Part shown: one piece after another, positions 1 to 9,798 of the stretch | Numbering within the stretch: the first letter of the stretch is position 1 | Layout of the letters: each line of letters starts with the position of its first letter | Assembly (NCBI GenBank): GCA_963785645.1 | Contig: CAWAWG010000021.1 | Coordinates: 1 to 64,000 of the forward strand | From: Trebonia sp963785645 | Lineage (GTDB): Bacteria; Actinomycetota; Actinomycetes; Streptosporangiales; Streptosporangiaceae | DNA length: 64,000 nucleotides | Direction of reading: 5' to 3' | The notes under the pieces: generated by a model | The model's database searches: none | Seen by the model: the letters and a program-made list of their open reading frames with translations, nothing else | What the model was told of the DNA's origin: nothing | Made by a program: the position numbers and the translations under genes

Positions 1-312
1 GGTTCGCGGCCGCATCTCCCGCGAACAGGCTTAGTCCAAAACCCGTCATCCCGAACGAGTCCGCCTGACCGTCTCCGGCCAGCCGATACACATCACCCGG
101 CCGGCGGCCAGGCGGGTTGCTCCCTTCCCCGCAATCAAGCTCAGCCATGATGCCCTAGGCTCTGGGCTTCGATGAACATGCGCTAGGCACCCTGAAGTCG
201 CGAGTCCGGCATACCGGTGACAGGCTGGACTGATGCACTGCGCACACAGGCCGGTGCCTTGGCGTCGGCGTTGCTTCTTGAAGTCACAGGCAGCACTGAT
301 TACGTTCCGTGC
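1..312. other. gene-free left edge
   Basis: I see no convincing gene, RNA or repeat here. It may hold the promoter of the lysozyme gene that starts at 313, but no clear -35/-10 pair stands out. Confidence 0.4.
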
Positions 313-1243
313 ATGGGCAAGTTGCTGAGAGTAACGCTGTTGCGCATGGCGGCGGTAGGCGGCGTAGCGGTGACACTGTCGCTCGCCGCGCTCCCCGGCG
401 CCCGTGCCGCGGTCGCGGAAACGACCGGGACCGCCGTGCGCGGGATGGACATTCTCCTCCTACTCAGAATTCCGGGGCGCCGATCAACTGGGCCATGCTC
501 GCCAAGCAGGGCGTCCGGTTTGTCGCGGTCAAGGTCTCGGAAGGGACCTACTACCTCAACCCCTACTACAAGTCCGACGCGGGCGCCGCCGGGGCGGCGG
601 GACTGCAGGTCATGCCGTACGTGTTCGCCAACCCGGCCAGCGGCAACGGGACGGCGACGGCGAGTTACGCGGTCAGCGCCATGGGCACATCCGCGGATCC
701 GCCTGGCTGCCGCTCGTCGTCGACCTGGAAAACGACCCGTACAAGCAGCACGCCGACTGCTACGGACTGAAGATCCCCGCGATGATCGCCTGGATCGCCC
801 AGTTCACCGCGCAGGCCAAGGCGAAAACCGGGAAGTGGCCGGTGATCTACACGACAGCCGACTGGTGGCAGGAATGCACGGGATCCACCGCCCAGTTCGG
901 CCGCGACGCGCTCTGGCTGGCCGCATTCGGCGGCACCGCACCGGCGGTGCCGTCCCCATGGCTCCACTGGAAATTCTGGCAGTACAACAACAACGGTTCC
1001 CTCCCAGGAATCGGCCGTACCGACCTCGACTACTTCCAGCCAACCAGCCTCCTCCCCGCCCTCCGCCCACCCCCCAAGCCAAAACCCAGCAAAAACCGCC
1101 CAACACCCCACAAACACCAAAAACCAAAACCCAAGCCCAAACCCAAACCGCACCCAAACCACCAAAATCTAAGCAAACACTATAAACCACCCAAACCCTT
1201 AACGCACCCCTCCCTCCGGGCCGCTACCAACGCACACTCCTAG
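313..1243 (+). pseudogene. secreted GH25 lysozyme (muramidase), frameshifted
   Basis: This is a family 25 glycoside hydrolase, which would cut the glycan strands of peptidoglycan outside the cell. From ATG 313 it has a signal peptide: basic MGKLLR, a hydrophobic core, and an ALPGARAAVAE cleavage region. The catalytic domain follows in pieces: GMD, then FSSY, QNSGAPINWAMLAKQG, FVAVKVSEGTYY and LPLVVDLEND, which carry the Asp and the D-x-E pair typical of the family, ending in WQYNNNGSLPG. The pieces lie in three frames, with breaks near 450-470 and 690. The last 50 or so residues are almost all Pro, Lys, His and Asn, possibly a wall-binding tail. ATG 346 is an alternative start in the same frame. 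The family call is firm. Whether the gene is truly broken is unclear, because core genes nearby carry similar shifts. Confidence 0.75.
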
Positions 1244-1254
1244 CGAGCGGAGCA

Positions 1255-1325
1255 AGGTATACCGATTTTCGCGCGTGATCCCGCCCGGGATGTCCGGTTC
1301 TGTACCCACCAAAATCGGTATACCT
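1255..1325. repeat. long-loop inverted repeat A (15-bp arms)
   Basis: Perfect arms AGGTATACCGATTTT (1255-1269) and AAAATCGGTATACCT (1311-1325) are separated by 41 nt. Each arm contains the 8-bp palindrome GGTATACC, and the two palindromes are 61 bp apart centre to centre. It lies 12 nt after the lysozyme stop. It could be a 3'-end hairpin or a pair of operator sites. There is no T-run after it. Confidence 0.85.
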
Positions 1326-1423
1326 CTCTATCGCCGTGTTCATTCCAGTGTTCAAAGACGGAATAATCACCTCCCGTCTTCGCTCGCTATACTCGCTTTC
1401 CGGCCGCCCGTTCTGATACTGCA

Positions 1424-1495
1424 GACATAGGGCCATTTCGTGCAGGACATATCATCGCAAACCAGGTCAGGAAAATGCTCAAATGGCCCTATGTC
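1424..1495. repeat. long-loop inverted repeat B (15-bp arms)
   Basis: Perfect arms GACATAGGGCCATTT (1424-1438) and AAATGGCCCTATGTC (1481-1495) flank a 42-nt loop. Arm length and loop length match inverted repeat A, 100 bp upstream, but the sequence differs. Function unknown. Confidence 0.85.
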
Positions 1496-1963
1496 AAACG
1501 CGCCAGTCGAAGTGCGGTCACAGGAGCAACTTGATTACCGCTGGTCGCAGGTCGCAGGTCGATTGGCTGCTGTGGTCCCAGAACAGTTGATAGCGGCCAT
1601 TAGAAGATCAACATGCGCAGAAATTGCCTTCCGTCGGCGGACGATAATACTCCCATCGGACGGTGGGATTGTCGGGCTGACGGTATCCGTCGGCTGAGGT
1701 GAGAGAAGCAACTGCCGCGCCAACTGCGATGCTCGGGCCTGACGGCCCTGCGCGCCACAGTTAGCTTGCCACCGGATTAAGCTCTGGCACTGTAGTCGCG
1801 GGCTAAGGAAGTCGGCTAAGGCGGTCACGAAGCCTACAGGTTCGGGTCCCTTTCCCTGTCGCTCCCCATGATCAGATCTAGATCAGATCATGAGGGCGTT
1901 GGCCAGCTGCCGAGAATTTCTCGCGATCGCTGGCAGACAGTAGTAGCCCCCGGCGCGCTAGCG
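1496..1963. other. gene-free stretch
   Basis: Only weak short open frames occur here and none resembles a protein. A cluster of GATC-containing half-palindromes sits at 1868-1893. A stretch near 1838-1870 looks a little like a tRNA T-arm, but it has no matching 5' half. Confidence 0.4.
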
Positions 1964-2113
1964 GCAGCCCCAACCACAGCAATAACCAGGCTAAAAGCTT
2001 CGCGGTAGCTCTGAACGAGCAACGGACGCCCAGAGACTGCGGCCAGCCCCAACCGCAGCAATAACCAAGCGCCAAAAGATTCGCGGTAGCTCTGACCCGG
2101 TAATGGACGCCCA
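1964..2113. repeat. degenerate tandem repeat, unit about 78 bp
   Basis: Two copies of a block of about 70 bp lie at 1964-2032 and 2043-2113. Both contain CAGCCCCAACC, GCAATAACCA and TTCGCGGTAGCTCTGA, then GGACGCCCA. A weaker third relative may lie at 1916-1955. The block is not evidently coding. Confidence 0.7.
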
Positions 2114-2191
2114 CCAGTACGGCGCTAGCCCCCCCGATGACAGGCCGAAGGCCGTCGGCGTAAACCAACGGCCTTCCCGGAACCCGTACGA

Positions 2192-2312
2192 GGCTGGGGG
2201 CTGCGGGGGATTCGCCGCCGACCTTCCCAAGGAGCGTCGGCGGGAATCCCCCGTGCCCCCAGCCACTCACCTTTTAGGTTTTAGATTTTGACCTGAAGAT
2301 TTTGACTTGAAG
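2192..2312 (-). terminator. G-rich hairpin plus TTTTGAC tandem units after sdhB
   Basis: Arms at 2192-2222 and 2236-2264 form a stem of about 28 bp with two small bulges (GGCTGGGGGC, CGGGGGATTC and CCGCCGAC segments). Between the stem and the sdhB stop lie two 14-bp tandem units, GATTTTGACCTGAA (2284-2297) and GATTTTGACTTGAA (2298-2311). On the transcribed strand the order is stop, units, hairpin. The same layout follows the genes ending at 47164 and 60615. It is probably a 3'-end or terminator element. Confidence 0.65.
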
Positions 2313-2314
2313 AG

Positions 2315-3100
2315 CTACCGCTTGCCGGGGACCGCCGGGGTGCCCTTGGACTTCGGCCGGAGCGAGATCTTCGAGCCGAGCCAGACCAGCGGGTCGTACT
2401 TGCGGCCGGCGACGCGCTCCTTCATCGGGATGAGCGCGTTATCGGTGATCTTGATGTGCTCGGGGCAGACCTCGGTGCAGCACTTGGTGATGTTGCAGTA
2501 GCCGAGGCCGAAGTCGTCCTGCGCGATGTCGCGCCGGTCGGCCTCGTCGGCCGGGTGCATCTCAAGCTCCGCGATCCGCATGAGGAACCGGGGCCCGGCG
2601 AACGCGCCCTCGTTCTCCTCGTGGTCGCGGATCGCGTGGCAGGTGTTCTGGCACAGGAAGCACTCGATGCACTTGCGGAACTCCTGCGACCGGTTCACGT
2701 CCTCCTGCTGCATCCGGAACTCGCCCGGCTTGATCGACGGGTCCGGCGTGAACGACGGGATCTCCCGCGCCTTCGCGTAGTTGAACGACACGTCGGTGAC
2801 CAGGTCACGGATGACCGGGAAGGTCCGCATCGGCGTGATCGTCAGCGTCTCGTCCTCGGCGAACGTCGACATCCGCGTCATGCAGCCGAGCCGCGGCATG
2901 CCGTTGATCTCCATGGAGCACGAGCCGCACTTGCCGGCCTTGCAGTTCCACCGGATCGCCAGGTCAGACGCCTGGGTGGCCTGCAGCCTGTGCAGCACGT
3001 CGAGGACGACCTCGCCCTCGTTGACCTCGACCTTGTAGTCCTTCAGCGCGCCGGAGCCGGCGTCGCCGCGCCATACCCGGAACTTAGCCAGGTAGCCCAT
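2315..3100 (-). CDS. sdhB: succinate dehydrogenase iron-sulfur subunit
   Basis: SdhB carries electrons from the flavoprotein to the membrane anchor in succinate oxidation. The 261-residue protein begins at ATG 3100 (MGYLAKFRVWRGD). The N-terminal ferredoxin domain has the [2Fe-2S] ligands CKAGKCGSC and a later Cys in RLGCMTRM. The C-terminal half has CIECFLCQNTC and CNITKCCTEVCPEHI for the [4Fe-4S] and [3Fe-4S] clusters. The open frame runs further upstream, but that part belongs to the end of sdhA in another frame: the sdhA stop and this ATG overlap as TGATG. Size and layout match the Sdh1-type enzyme of mycobacteria and streptomycetes. The gene is intact. Confidence 0.95.
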   Translation of the reverse strand: MGYLAKFRVWRGDAGSGALKDYKVEVNEGEVVLDVLHRLQATQASDLAIRWNCKAGKCGSCSMEINGMPRLGCMTRMSTFAEDETLTITPMRTFPVIRDLVTDVSFNYAKAREIPSFTPDPSIKPGEFRMQQEDVNRSQEFRKCIECFLCQNTCHAIRDHEENEGAFAGPRFLMRIAELEMHPADEADRRDIAQDDFGLGYCNITKCCTEVCPEHIKITDNALIPMKERVAGRKYDPLVWLGSKISLRPKSKGTPAVPGKR

Positions 3101-5029
3101 CAGTGTCCCTCTTCCAGCGCGGCCGCGCTCGCGGTGCCCGGCCAGTTCTTCCTTGGTCATGTACTTCTTGAGCTCGGAGTTGTCGAACAGCGCGAGCAGG
3201 TCCGGCGCGATCACCGGCAGCGGCTGGTGCATCATCGTCCACCTTGTCGCCGTGCAGCGTGAGGATCAGGTTGACCTTGCGCCACTCCGGCGACATCTCC
3301 GGGTAGTCCTCGCGGGTGTGCCCGCCGCGCGACTCCTCGCGCTCCAGCGCGGCCATCGCCACGCACTCGGCGACCAGCAGCATGTTCCGCAGGTCCTGCG
3401 CGTAGTGCCAGCCCGGGTTGTAGGCCCGCTCGCCGGGCACCGACAGGTTCGCGGCCCGCTCCTTGAACTTCTCCAGCGCGGCGAGCGCGTCGCTTGACCT
3501 CCTGCTCGCGGCGGATGATGCCGACCAGGTCGTTCATCGTCTGCTGCAGCTCGGCGTGGACCGCGTACGGCGACTCGCCGCTCGGCCCGCGAGAACGGCG
3601 CGAGCGCCTCGGCGACGGCCGCGTCCAGGTCCGCCTGCGACGACCGCGGGCTGCGACGAGCCGAGCGACTCCAGGTAGTCGGCCGCGCCGTCGCCGGCCC
3701 GCTTGCCGAAGACCAGCAGGTCGGACAGCGAGTTGCCGCCGAGCCGGTTGGACCCGTGCATGCCGCCGGACACCTCGCCCGCCGCGAACAGGCCGGGCAC
3801 CGAGGCCGCCGCCGTGTCCGGGTCGACCTCGACGCCGCCCATCACGTAGTGGCAGGTCGGGCCGATCTCCATCGGCTCCTTGGTGATGTCCACGTCCGCC
3901 AGCTCCTTGAACTGGTGGTACATGGACGGCAGCCGGGACAGGATGTACTCGGCGCGACCGCCGCGAGGCGATGTCCAGGTAGACGCCGCCGTGCGGGGTG
4001 CCCGCGGCCCGCCTTGACCTCGGAGTTGATCGACCGCGCGACCTCGTCGCGGGGCAGCAGCTCCGGCGGGACGCCGGTTGTTGTCCGGGTCGGTGTACCA
4101 GCGGTCGGCCTCTTCCTCGGTCTCCGCGTACTGCGCGCGGAACACGTCGGGCACGTAGTCGAACATGAACCGCTTGCCCTCGGAGTTCTTCAGCACGCCG
4201 CCGTCGCCGCGGACCGACTCGGTGACGAGGAGGCCCTTGCACCGACAGCGGCCAGACCATGCCGGTCGGGTGGAACTGGACGAACTCCATGTTCATCAGC
4301 GACGCGCCCGGCCAGCAGCGCGAGCGCGTGCCCGTCGCCGCTGTACTCCCAGGAGTTGGACGTGACCTTGAAGGTCCGCCCGATGCCGCCGGTCGCGAGG
4401 ATGACCGTCGGCGCCTCGAACAGGACGAAGCGGCCCGTGTCCCGGATGTACCCGAAGGCGCCGGCGATCCGGCCGCCGTCCTTCAGCAGCCGGGTGATCG
4501 TCGTCTCGGCGAACACCTTGATCTGCGCCTCGGGGTCGCCGAACTCGTACGAGTCCGCCTGCTGGAGCGCGACGACCCGCTGCTGCAGCGTGCGGATCAT
4601 CTCCAGGCCGGTCCGGTCGCCCACGTGCGCGAGCCGCGGGTACTCGTGCCCGCCGAAGTTCCGCTGCGAGATCTTCCCGTCCTTGGTCCGGTCGAAGAGC
4701 GCGCCCCACGCCTCGAGTTCCCAGACCCGGTCCGGTGCCTCCTTGGCGTGCAGTTCCGCCATCCGCGGGTTGTTCAGGAACTTCCCGCCGCGCATGGTGT
4801 CGCGGAAGTGCACCTGCCAGTTGTCGTTGGGGTTGACGTTCCCCATGGCGGCGGCCGCGCCGCCCTCGGCCATGACGGTGTGCGCCTTGCCGAACAGCGA
4901 CTTGGAGATGATCGCCGTCTTCTTGCCCCGCGCCCGTGCCTCGATCGCCGCCCGCAGCCCGGAGCCGCCCGCGCCGATCACTACGACGTCGTAGGAGTAA
5001 CGCTCGATTTCGGTGTCGTTGGTAGCCAT
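3100..5029 (-). pseudogene. sdhA: succinate dehydrogenase flavoprotein subunit, many frameshifts
   Basis: SdhA oxidises succinate to fumarate using covalently bound FAD. ATG 5029 opens MATNDTEIERYSYDVVVIG, followed by the Rossmann motif GAGGSGLRAAIEA, the FAD-attachment region KAHTVMAEGGAAAA and ATGGIGRTFKVTS. Further parts are MEFVQFHPTGMVW, MGGVEVDPDT, GSNRLGGNSL and MSPEWRKVNLILTL. The C terminus reads LEEGH and its stop overlaps the sdhB start. Length would be about 640 residues, normal for the family. At least eight shifts cut it, near 4300, 4235, 4075, 4010, 3960, 3650, 3590, 3490, 3235 and 3140. Near 4305 one extra base explains the break (LLAG to ASLMNM). With intact partners on both sides, I take this as a working gene with sequence errors. 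Confidence 0.9.
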
Positions 5030-5053
5030 AGCTAATTTCGCCCGTTCGTAGGC

Positions 5054-5862
5054 CTAGTTGAAGATCCGCGGGTCGCTGAAGGCGCCGCTCGCGACCAGCA
5101 TGATGTACAGGTCGGTGAGCATCAGCGTGGTCAGCGAGATCCACGCGAAGGCCATGTGGTGCTTGTTCAGCTTCGAGATCTGCGTCCAGGCCCAGTACCG
5201 CACCGGGTGCTTGGAGAAGTTCTTCAGCCGCCCGCCGGTGATGTGCCGGCAGGAGTGGCACGAGAACGTGTACGCCCAGACCGCCACCACGTTGATCAGC
5301 ATGATGATCGAGCCGAGCCCGATGCCGAAGTCGCCGTTCGGGCCCGCGGAACGCCTGCACCACGTCGTAGGTGAGCAGGATCGCGATCAGGAACGCCATG
5401 TAGAAGAAGTAGCGGTGCAGGTTCTGCACGATCAGCGGCAACTTGGTCTCGCCGGAGTACTTCGCGTGCGGCTCGCGCACCGCGCACGCGCTGGGCGACC
5501 GCCAGAACGCCCGGTAGTAGGCGCCCCGGTAGTAGTAGCAGCGTCAGCCGGAAGCCGAGCACGAACGGCAGCGAGACGAACGCGTAGGGGATGATCGGCG
5601 GGATCGCCGGGATCCAGTGCCCGAGGGCGGAAGACCCGGGCACGCACTCGCCGCTGACGCACGGCGAGTAGAACGGCGTCAGGTAGTGGTACTGGGGCAC
5701 GTAGTACCAGTGCCCGGTGAACACGCGGACGGTCGCGTAGGCCACCCAGATGGTCAGCAGCGTCGCGACCACGCGACCGCGGTTCCACCAGGGGTCCGTG
5801 CGGAGCGTCCGCTCCTTGATCTGCGCCCGCGTTCTGGCTGGCGCATCCGAAAGTTGTGTCAT
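5054..5862 (-). pseudogene. sdhC: succinate dehydrogenase membrane anchor (cytochrome b subunit), frameshifted
   Basis: This single membrane anchor carries quinone and haem for the Sdh1-type complex, as in the mycobacterial Rv0249c-type subunit. From ATG 5862 it reads MTQLSDAPARTRAQ and RVVATLLTIWVAYATVRVF, then WIPAIPPIIPYAFVSLPFVLG. In other frames it continues with FFYMAFLIAILLTYDVVQAF, IIMLINVVAVWAYTFSCHSC and TLMLTDLYIMLVASGAF. About five membrane helices and several His residues (HRYFFY, HSCRHITGG, NKHHMAF) suit a haem-binding anchor. Shifts lie near 5525 and 5345. It is the first gene of the operon, 24 bp before sdhA. Confidence 0.85.
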
Positions 5863-6050
5863 CCAGCGTCCTCGCTGCCTTAGTGCGTGATCGTGACCGC
5901 GACGCGCAGCCAGGCGACCCTTTGGTGCGGGCAGGGGCGCGGGCGCGCATGCGATGCCCACGAACTTATTCCAGTTAGTCTCAGGATGCCGCATCAGGGT
6001 GCCCTTCCAGCATGTGAGACTGGCTACACTCCCCGCTTCCTGCTGCTTAT

Positions 6051-8362
6051 TCAGCGCGCTTTGGTGAGCAGGTTCACACCCGATGATCCCGAACGGCTGG
6101 CATGCTCCGCCTCCCCGCGCCCCGTTTCCCGGTCCGGGGCCGGGCCGCTACGCCTCCGTCCTCCCATGCCGAGCGCCTGCTTCAGGAACGCGACCTGGAG
6201 CAGCAGCAGGTTCTCCGCGACCGCCTCCTGCGACGTCATGTGCGTGATCCCGGACAGCGGCAGCACCGAGTGCGGGTACCCGGCCGCGAGCAGCGCGGAC
6301 GACAGCCGCAGCGAGTGCGCGACGAACACGTTGTCGTCGGCGAGCCCGTGGATGATGAGCAGCGGGCCGGATGACGTGACGTGCCGCCCGTGCCGGGATC
6401 ATCGATGAGGGAGCTGGCCTGGTAGGCGGCGGCGTTCGCGGCGGGGTCGCCCAGGTACCGCTCGGTGTAGTGGGTGTCGTAGAGCCGCCAGTCGGTGGGC
6501 GGCGCGCCCGGCGACCGCGGCGTGGAACACGTCGGGGCGGCGCAGCACGGCGAGCGCCGACAGGTACCCGCCGAACGACCAGCCGCGGATGGCGACCCGG
6601 CTCAGGTCCAGGTCGGCGAACTGCTCGGCGGCCGCCGCCAGGGCGGTGACCTGGTCTTCGAGGATGCCGGTGGCGAAGTCGCCGGCGATCGTCCGGTCCC
6701 AGGCGGGCCCGCGGCCCGGCGTGCCGCGGCCGTCCGCCACCACGACCGCGAACCCCTGCTCGGCGAACCACTGCGAGGCGAGGAAGACGCTGGCGGACTT
6801 GACCACCCGCTGCGCGCCCGGGCCCGCCGTACGGGTCCATCAGCACCGGCAGCCTGGTGCCCGGCGCGTGCCACGAGGGGAAGAGCACGGCGGTGCGGAT
6901 GCCGTCCGGCCCGGCCTCGATGAACCGCGGCGCCGGGTGCGGCAGGTTCGGCTCCTGCGCGAGCGAGGCGATGCCCGCCGGTGACCGCGCCGTCCGCGCC
7001 AGATGCCGTACGAAACCGCCGGCGCCTGGCTGCTGGTCCAGCGTCCGGCTGGTCAGCACGGTCGTCCCGCCGCCGGCCTCGGCGCCGTGCACGCCGGGCG
7101 CGGTGGCGACCGCCGGCGAGCCCGCCGGGCCCGTAGCGCCAGACGCCGACGCTCGGTGGACTCGGTCGGACCCGGCGAACAGCACGTCGTCGCCGTCGGT
7201 GCCGAGCACGGCCTGGACCTGCAGGCCGGCCGGGGTGAGCGGCGCGGCCGTCGGCGAGCTCGGCGGCCGGGGCGACGATCAGGCCCCGCGTGTCGTCGCT
7301 GATCCCGGTCCAGACGATGTCTCCGCCGGCCAGCTGGGCGGGCACGCCGTCGATGACGTCCGTCCAGTGCGGGTCGGTGTCCTCGCGCAGCACCTCGCCG
7401 GTGACCGCGTTGATGACCCGCATGGTCTTCTGGTCGCGGCGTCTGCACGACGATCAGCAGGTCGTCGCCCCAGGCCGCGTTGACCAGGTAGGGGAACGCG
7501 GCCCGGTCCCAGCCGGCCACCTCCGGCCAGGCTCGCGGCGCGCGGTCGGCATGACGGCGAGCGCGGTCTCGGCGATGCTGCACGGTGTCGTCCTCGGCCG
7601 GCGTCGGCAGGGTGGCGATCGAGCAGCGAGACGTCCGCGTTCGCGGTGCCGGCGGCCGGGTAGGCGACCTCAGCGGGCGCCTTGTCCGGGTTGGCCGGGT
7701 CGGCGATGTGCCAGCGGGCCACGGCGGACTCATCCACGCGCGCGACGAGGACCTGGCTGCCGTCGGGGGACCACCAGTAGCCGCGGGAGCGGCCCATCTC
7801 CTCGGCGGCGACGAACTCCGCCAGGCCGAACGTCACGCCCTCCTCCTGCGCGACCACCGTGTCCTCGCCCGTTGCCAGGTCGATGACGCGCAGCGCGCCG
7901 TCGTGCACGTAAGCGACCTTGGTCCCGGCCGGGTCGGGCCGGGGGTCCAGCGCCGGGGTCTTGGCGGGGATCGGCCGGGCCGTCGCGGTGACCACGCCGG
8001 CGCCGGCCGAGCGGCACCGCGTACACCTGCCCGGACAGCGCGAAGACGGCCAGGCGTGGCGGCGCGCGTCGGTGGCGTAGGCGACGATGCCCGCGGCGGT
8101 TTCCCTGACCCGCTCACGCCGCGCCCGTTCCTCCGGCGGCAGGTTCTCCTCGTCCGCGCCGAGCGCCCTCGGGTCGGCGACGAGCCGCTCCGCGCCGGTG
8201 GCGGCGTCGGCCTCCCACAGGCAGGTAACCGGGTCGTCGCCCGCCTTGGACCGCAGGAAGATGACCCGTTCGCCGTCCGGCGACACCTGGAACGCCCGGG
8301 GCGACCCCGAGCGTGAACCTGCGCGTCCGCGCCTGCTGCCTGGGAAAGCTCTCCTCCGTCAT
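6051..8362 (-). pseudogene. S9 family dipeptidyl/prolyl oligopeptidase, many frameshifts
   Basis: This is a serine peptidase of the prolyl oligopeptidase family, DPP-IV type. From ATG 8362 (MTEESFPRQQ) a β-propeller region follows: QVSPDGERVIFLRSK, RPDPAGTKVAYVHDGALRV, RGYWWSPDGSQVLVARVD and DIVWTGISDDTRGLIV. The α/β-hydrolase domain has LPVLMDPYGGPG, VVADGRGTPGRGPAWDR, the nucleophile motif IRGWSFGGYLSA, the Asp region IIHGLADDNVFVAHS and the His region SGITHMTSQ. All three catalytic positions are therefore present. The length of about 770 residues fits the family. At least ten shifts cut it. No signal peptide is seen, so it is probably cytoplasmic. Confidence 0.85.
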
Positions 8363-8503
8363 GCCCCCGATCATGCCAGCCCGCATCGGCTGCCGCCGCC
8401 CGCGGCCGCGAAGACCCGCCGGGATGAGCGATCCGCGTTACGGACGTGCGTTTGGCGCGGTTCATCGGTGGCGGGTCGGCCGCCGCCGGGCCGATCGCAT
8501 GGC

Positions 8504-8509
8504 TAGGCT
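8504..8509 (+). promoter_or_regulatory. possible -10 box before mshB
   Basis: TAGGCT sits 52 nt before the mshB start and matches the actinobacterial -10 consensus TANNNT. The region where a -35 box should be is pure GC and does not match TTGACN. Confidence 0.25.
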
Positions 8510-8561
8510 CTGCATTACCCGCAAGTTTGTGATCACCGCCTAGCCACGAAGGGATACGGGC

Positions 8562-9382
8562 TTGGAACGCAGCCTGCTGCTGGTGCACGCGCATCCGGAC
8601 GACGAGTCGATCGGCACCGGCGCCACGATGGCCAAGTACGCCGCGGAGGGCGCCCGCGTCACGCTGGTGACCTGCACGCTCGGCGAGCTCGGCGAGATCA
8701 TCCCGCCCGACCTGCGCCACCTGTTCCCCGACGAGCTCGGCCAGCACCGGATCATCGAGCTTGACCGCGCCTGCGCGGCGCTCGGCGTCGAGGACCACCG
8801 GTTTCTCGGCGGCGAGGGCCGGTACCGCGACTCGGGGATGATGGGCCTGCCGGACAACGACGACCCGCGCTGCTTCTGGCAGGCCGCCGTCGACGAGGCG
8901 GCGGGCGCGCTCGCCAAGATCATCGACGAGGTCGCGGCCGACGTGATCGTGACCTACGACGCCAACGGGTTCTACGGTCACCCCGACCACGTCCAGGCGC
9001 ACCGCGTCACCGGTGCGCGCGCACGAGCTGACCGGCGAGGCCGCCGCAGCTGTACGCCACCGCGATGCCCCGCTCCGTGCTGGCGCGCGCCGTCGAGCTG
9101 CCCGAAGACTCCTGGTTCATCAAAATCGCGACCTGTCGGTAGCGTCCCCGACGACCAGGTCACCACGGAGATCGACGCGAGCGGGTACCTCGGCGCCAAG
9201 CGGGCGGCGATGCGCGCGCACGAGACCCAGATCACCGTGGACGGCGACTACTTCGCGCTGTCCAACGAGATCGGCCAGCGGATCCTCGGCACCGAGTACT
9301 ACACCCAGCTCGCGGGCCCGCCGGGTCGGCGCGGCCGGCAGAGCGCTACGAGCGCGACCTGTTCGCCCGCGCGGATCGGTAA
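8562..9382 (+). pseudogene. mshB: GlcNAc-Ins deacetylase of mycothiol synthesis, frameshifted
   Basis: MshB removes the acetyl group from GlcNAc-inositol, the second committed step toward mycothiol. It belongs to the LmbE/PIG-L zinc hydrolases. The start is TTG 8562, with GAAGGGA at 8548-8554 as ribosome binding site. The zinc and catalytic motif AHPDDES is at residues 10-16, and the second zinc site GHPDHVQAH is near residue 147. Later parts are LPEDSWFIKIA, IDASGYLGAKRAAMRAHETQ and LGTEYYTQL, ending FARADR. Shifts occur near 9012, 9045, 9135 and 9335. Other LmbE proteins share AHPDDE, but the length of about 272 residues and the C-terminal motifs favour MshB. Confidence 0.85.
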
Positions 9383-9394
9383 CCTGGCTGCATC

Positions 9395-9798
9395 ATGGGG
9401 ACATCGCAAGGCTCGGCGCCTGATGGCGGACAGCGGGCGCTCATGGCCGCCGGCTACCTGGTGCTGTTCCTGCTCGGCGTCTTCCAGGGCCTGATCGGCA
9501 GCTTCCAGTACGGCCGGCGCCCGCGCCGCTTGATCGCGATCCTGCTCGCCGTGATCATCTTCGTCACGTGCGTGGGCTGCGGCTGGGGGATCGGCACGTT
9601 CGGCGCCGGACTGCTGCCCGCCGCTGGGCTGGATCCTCGCGTCGTTCATGCTCGCGATGCCGAGGCCGAACGGCAGCGTGATCATCACCGGCACGGTCGC
9701 CGGGCGAGTGGTACCTCTACGGGGGCGCGCTCGCCTGCGCGGCCGGCTGCGTGACCGCGTTCTTCCTAGGCGTCAGGCGCTCAGCACCGCCTCGCTGA
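9395..9798 (+). pseudogene. small membrane protein, frameshifted (DUF6113-like)
   Basis: This encodes about 134 residues with three to four membrane helices: LMAAGYLVLFLLGVFQGLIG, LIAILLAVIIFVTCVGCGWG, WILASFMLAMPRPNG and a C-terminal GGALACAAGCVTAFFLGVRR. The start ATG 9395 lies 12 bp after mshB, so the two are probably cotranscribed. Shifts lie near 9630 and 9705. The 3' end overlaps the convergent rocD gene by 26 bp. Small four-helix proteins of this type often sit beside mshB in actinomycetes. The DUF6113 label is from memory of that pattern and is not certain. Function unknown. Confidence 0.6.

Noticed and set aside
1440..1697. Open frame of 85 codons beside inverted repeat B
   Set aside because: No protein-like motif, start context or ribosome binding site, and its first part lies in the loop and arm of the inverted repeat.
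1838..1870. Possible tRNA 3' end (AGGTTCGGGTCCCT)
   Set aside because: No matching 5' acceptor strand, D-arm or anticodon arm lies 70-90 bases upstream, and the T-stem does not pair properly.
1878..2270. Minus-strand open frame of 130 codons with internal repeats
   Set aside because: It only mirrors the DNA tandem repeat and the hairpin, and its content does not look like a folded protein.
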